Source: Candidatus Cibiobacter qucibialis
GTDB taxonomy: Bacteria > Bacillota > Clostridia > Oscillospirales > Ruminococcaceae
Length of the DNA stretch: 6,894 nt
Direction: 5' to 3'
NCBI GenBank assembly: GCA_004000625.1
Contig: SAUS01000101.1
Span: forward strand, 1 to 6,894
Below the pieces are notes generated by a model. The model searched no databases. It saw only the letters and a list, made by a program, of their open reading frames with translations, and was not told the origin of the DNA. A program made the translations under genes and the position numbers. This document shows, piece after piece, positions 5,252 to 6,894 of this stretch. Each line of letters opens with the position of its first letter. Position 1 is the stretch's first letter.

Positions 5252-6421
5252 TTATTCCTGGTTGCCGATGGGAATACCGTGGTTATCCAGCAGATGCTTG
5301 ATCTTGGTCATCGGGTCGATGATGCTGGATACGCTCATATCATGGTTGATGGCAGCGATGAAATAAGCGGTGTACTTAGACAAATCAACATCAAAGTACC
5401 AGGGGCGCTCCAACAGCTCCGGCTTGCGGTAGGTCAGGTTGGTGCCCAGCACAGCCTTGATGATGCCGTCATTGTAGGCTTTGTCGAACTTATCCAGACC
5501 GGCAGTGAACAGCGGGAAGGTGGCACAGGTAAAGATGTTCTTGGCACCGCGCATCTTCAGCTCATAACCGATGTCCAGCATGGACTCACCGGAAGCGATA
5601 ATATCATCGGCAATGAAGACGTCCTTACCCTTGACATCCTCGCCCAGGTATTCATGGGCAACAATGGGGTTGCGGCCATTTACAACGCGGCTGTAATCAC
5701 GGCGCTTGTAGAACATACCCAGGTTGCAGCCCAGCACGCTGGAGTAGTACATGTTGCGGTTCATGGCGCCTTCATCCGGGGAAACGACCAGGAACTGCTC
5801 CTTGCTGAAGTCGACATCCGGTACATGGTGCAGCAGGCACTTGAGCACCTGATAGGTGGGCATAACGTTATCGAAGCTCATCAGGGGCACAGCGTTCATT
5901 ACGCGGGGGTCATGAGCATCAAAGGTAATAATGTTCTTAACGCCCATGGTGCGCAGCTGCTGCAGAGCGTAAGCGCAGTCCAGGCTTTCGCGGCTGACGC
6001 GGCGATGCTGGCGGCCGCCATACAGACTGGGCATGATCACGCTGATACGGTGCGCACGGCCGGAAACAGCCTGGATCAGGCGGATCAGGTTCTGGAAATG
6101 GTCATCCGGGGAAAGATGGTTTTCGTAACCAAACAGGTTGTAGGTCACGCTGTAGTTGCCCGGATCGACAAAAATGTAGATATCATCGCCACGAGTGGAA
6201 GCCTTGACAAGGCCCTTAGCATCACCGGATTGGAAACGCGGGCAGTCAGAAGGAATGATGAAAGTGTCCACATCCATTCCCACTTCACGCGCCCAACGCA
6301 CCAGATGGCCGTCTACCAGGTTGCAAAGTTCCTCTGCACCCGGGCAGGCCAGCAGTGCCAGATCAGCGATCGCGGCTTCTTTGCGGAAAAAGTCGCGGGG
6401 GCCCATCGATTGTTCTGCCAT
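5252..6421 (-). CDS. prs: Ribose-phosphate pyrophosphokinase (PRPP synthetase), long form
   Basis: The enzyme transfers pyrophosphate from ATP to ribose 5-phosphate, giving PRPP for purine, pyrimidine, histidine, tryptophan and NAD synthesis in the cytosol. The 389-residue product exceeds the classic length of about 315. It aligns by motif: RFQSGD (62-67) in place of the usual FSDGE, IMPSLYGGRQHRRVSRES (129-146) for the MPYFGYARQDRK region, ITFDAHDPRV (165-174), VVSPDEGAMNR (212-222) with YKRRD (238-242), and the PRPP loop VFIADDIIASGESM (268-281) for the family VDDMIDTAGT. Extra length comes from the N-terminus (about 45 residues), an insert around 86-108 and the C-terminal region. Long Prs proteins of this kind occur in Clostridia and some other anaerobes, so this is probably the housekeeping enzyme. 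ATG 6421 was chosen because AAAGGAG (complement of 6430-6436) lies 8 nt upstream; an in-frame ATG at 6448 lacks such a site. Confidence 0.93.
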   Translation of the reverse strand: MAEQSMGPRDFFRKEAAIADLALLACPGAEELCNLVDGHLVRWAREVGMDVDTFIIPSDCPRFQSGDAKGLVKASTRGDDIYIFVDPGNYSVTYNLFGYENHLSPDDHFQNLIRLIQAVSGRAHRISVIMPSLYGGRQHRRVSRESLDCAYALQQLRTMGVKNIITFDAHDPRVMNAVPLMSFDNVMPTYQVLKCLLHHVPDVDFSKEQFLVVSPDEGAMNRNMYYSSVLGCNLGMFYKRRDYSRVVNGRNPIVAHEYLGEDVKGKDVFIADDIIASGESMLDIGYELKMRGAKNIFTCATFPLFTAGLDKFDKAYNDGIIKAVLGTNLTYRKPELLERPWYFDVDLSKYTAYFIAAINHDMSVSSIIDPMTKIKHLLDNHGIPIGNQE

Positions 6422-6470
6422 AACATTAGCTCCTTTATCGATTTTCATTGTGCTTTTGTTTGTGCATACT

Positions 6471-6487
6471 GCGGCGGTTTTTGCCGC
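6471..6487 (-). other. Small hairpin in the prs leader
   Basis: GCGGC (6471-6475) and GCCGC (6483-6487) can pair around a 7-nt loop. If transcription starts from the proposed prs promoter, this hairpin lies close to the 5' end of the transcript, where it might affect stability. A regulatory role is not shown. Confidence 0.4.
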
Positions 6488-6499
6488 ACTTCTAAACAT

Positions 6500-6528
6500 A
6501 TTCTAACACATACCCACCGCAAAAACAG
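6500..6528 (-). promoter_or_regulatory. Probable prs promoter (extended -10)
   Basis: On the minus strand TGTTAGAAT gives a TGn-extended -10 box (TAGAAT at 6505-6500). The hexamer 17 bp upstream, CTGTTT (6528-6523), is a poor -35, which is acceptable for extended -10 promoters. The start would be near 6493, giving a leader of about 70 nt. Confidence 0.55.
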
Positions 6529-6529
6529 C

Positions 6530-6842
6530 CCTTATTTTCTCTTTTTGCTGTGTTTCCGCCATTTTCCGCGCTTTGCACATTCGTCAACTTTCTTTTATCA
6601 AAAAATTCTGTATGATTTTACAATTTCTTAACAAAACGTTGTGTTTTCTGCCCGCAGCAGTCCGATTATGCCTGTCCCTATGCAGGAAATCCTCTTTCTT
6701 GTGTCCATTTGGTTCGGTTTTGCCATGAACTTTTGGTGCATGGTGTACCTGTATTGTTGGCATTTTCCGGTTGGGTAAACAGTTCAGCCTGCCCCCTCCC
6801 CTGCCAACCATGCACAAATCTACCCATATATAAACGCATAAA
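6530..6842. other. Intergenic region without a recognisable gene
   Basis: About 310 bp lie between the prs promoter and repeat copy D. The part to about 6650 is A/T-rich and the rest is mixed. The one long frame here (minus, 6880-6584) starts inside repeat copy D, has no ribosome binding site and does not look like a protein family. The most structured part is an inverted repeat at 6736-6815, listed separately. I see no tRNA, riboswitch or clear terminator. Confidence 0.6.
6736..6815. repeat. Imperfect inverted repeat in intergenic DNA
   Basis: GTGCATGGT (6736-6744) is the exact complement of ACCATGCAC (6807-6815). GTTGGCA (6756-6762) is the exact complement of TGCCAAC (6802-6808). The two pairings share 6807-6808 on the right, so both can form with a trimmed stem and a bulge on the left arm. 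No T tract follows. It could be a small structured RNA, an old element remnant or chance. Confidence 0.45.
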
Positions 6843-6894
6843 GGCAACACCGCACAATTCCCGCCTTGCGGCTTAAGCACCGCTCCGGCAGCTG
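6843..6894 (-). repeat. Repeat element copy D (cut by window end)
   Basis: The 52 bases are identical to copy B 537-588, including the two bases that distinguish B from A and C. It begins with the right terminal repeat GGCAACACCGCACAATTC and is in the same reversed orientation as B. The remainder lies outside the window, so its form is unknown; subgroup membership with B suggests it may be short. Confidence 0.8.

Noticed and set aside
5279..6631. Long + frame across prs
   Set aside because: It is antisense to prs; the minus strand carries the recognisable PRPP synthetase motifs.
6585..6640. Possible promoter in the A/T-rich stretch right of prs
   Set aside because: Several -10-like hexamers occur by composition, but none has a convincing -35 at 16-18 bp or a gene to serve.
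6584..6880. 98-residue minus frame at the right end
   Set aside because: It begins within repeat copy D, has no ribosome binding site and is not protein-like.

Overview
The window looks like chromosomal DNA from a Gram-positive gut anaerobe of the Clostridia, most likely the Oscillospiraceae/Ruminococcaceae (Faecalibacterium, Gemmiger or Subdoligranulum type). The evidence is an IreB (UPF0297) homologue, a long-form PRPP synthetase, a PF06838-type lyase, strong AGGAGG-like ribosome binding sites and moderately GC-rich coding DNA. The genus is an inference. The genes are mostly housekeeping, and I found no new enzyme system, phage, CRISPR array or toxin system.

Layout, left to right. Positions 1-113 are the end of a repeat element (copy A), followed by an unrecognised 121-residue gene on + (144-509). 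A short, reversed copy of the same repeat (copy B, 537-708) comes next. Then come a good sigma-A-type promoter (811-839), ireB on + (897-1151) and a bidirectional terminator (about 1164-1217). The minus strand then carries a two-gene unit, transcribed right to left: a GNAT acetyltransferase (3294-2548) followed after 24 nt by a PLP-dependent methionine gamma-lyase/'aluminium resistance' family protein (2523-1264). Upstream of that pair are a full-length repeat (copy C, 3336-3619) and a perfect A/T-rich palindrome (3633-3655). Next, also on the minus strand, are murD (5076-3679) with its own promoter, a strong terminator, and prs (6421-5252) with a probable extended -10 promoter. The right end (6530-6842) has no gene and runs into a fourth repeat copy (D) cut by the window edge.

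The genes do not form one pathway. MurD adds D-glutamate to the peptidoglycan precursor, Prs makes PRPP for nucleotide and cofactor synthesis, and IreB is a small target of the cell-wall-sensing Ser/Thr kinase system in Enterococcus. The GNAT and lyase genes are probably co-transcribed, but their substrates cannot be told from sequence.

The most unusual content is the repeat family. Four copies lie in 6.9 kb, all intergenic, with imperfect 18-bp terminal inverted repeats, long and short forms, and two sequence subgroups. One copy has a possible 4-bp target duplication. It behaves like a non-autonomous miniature element (MITE-like) or a foldable intergenic repeat. A second point of interest is a 16-bp identical block spanning the -10 regions of the ireB and murD promoters.
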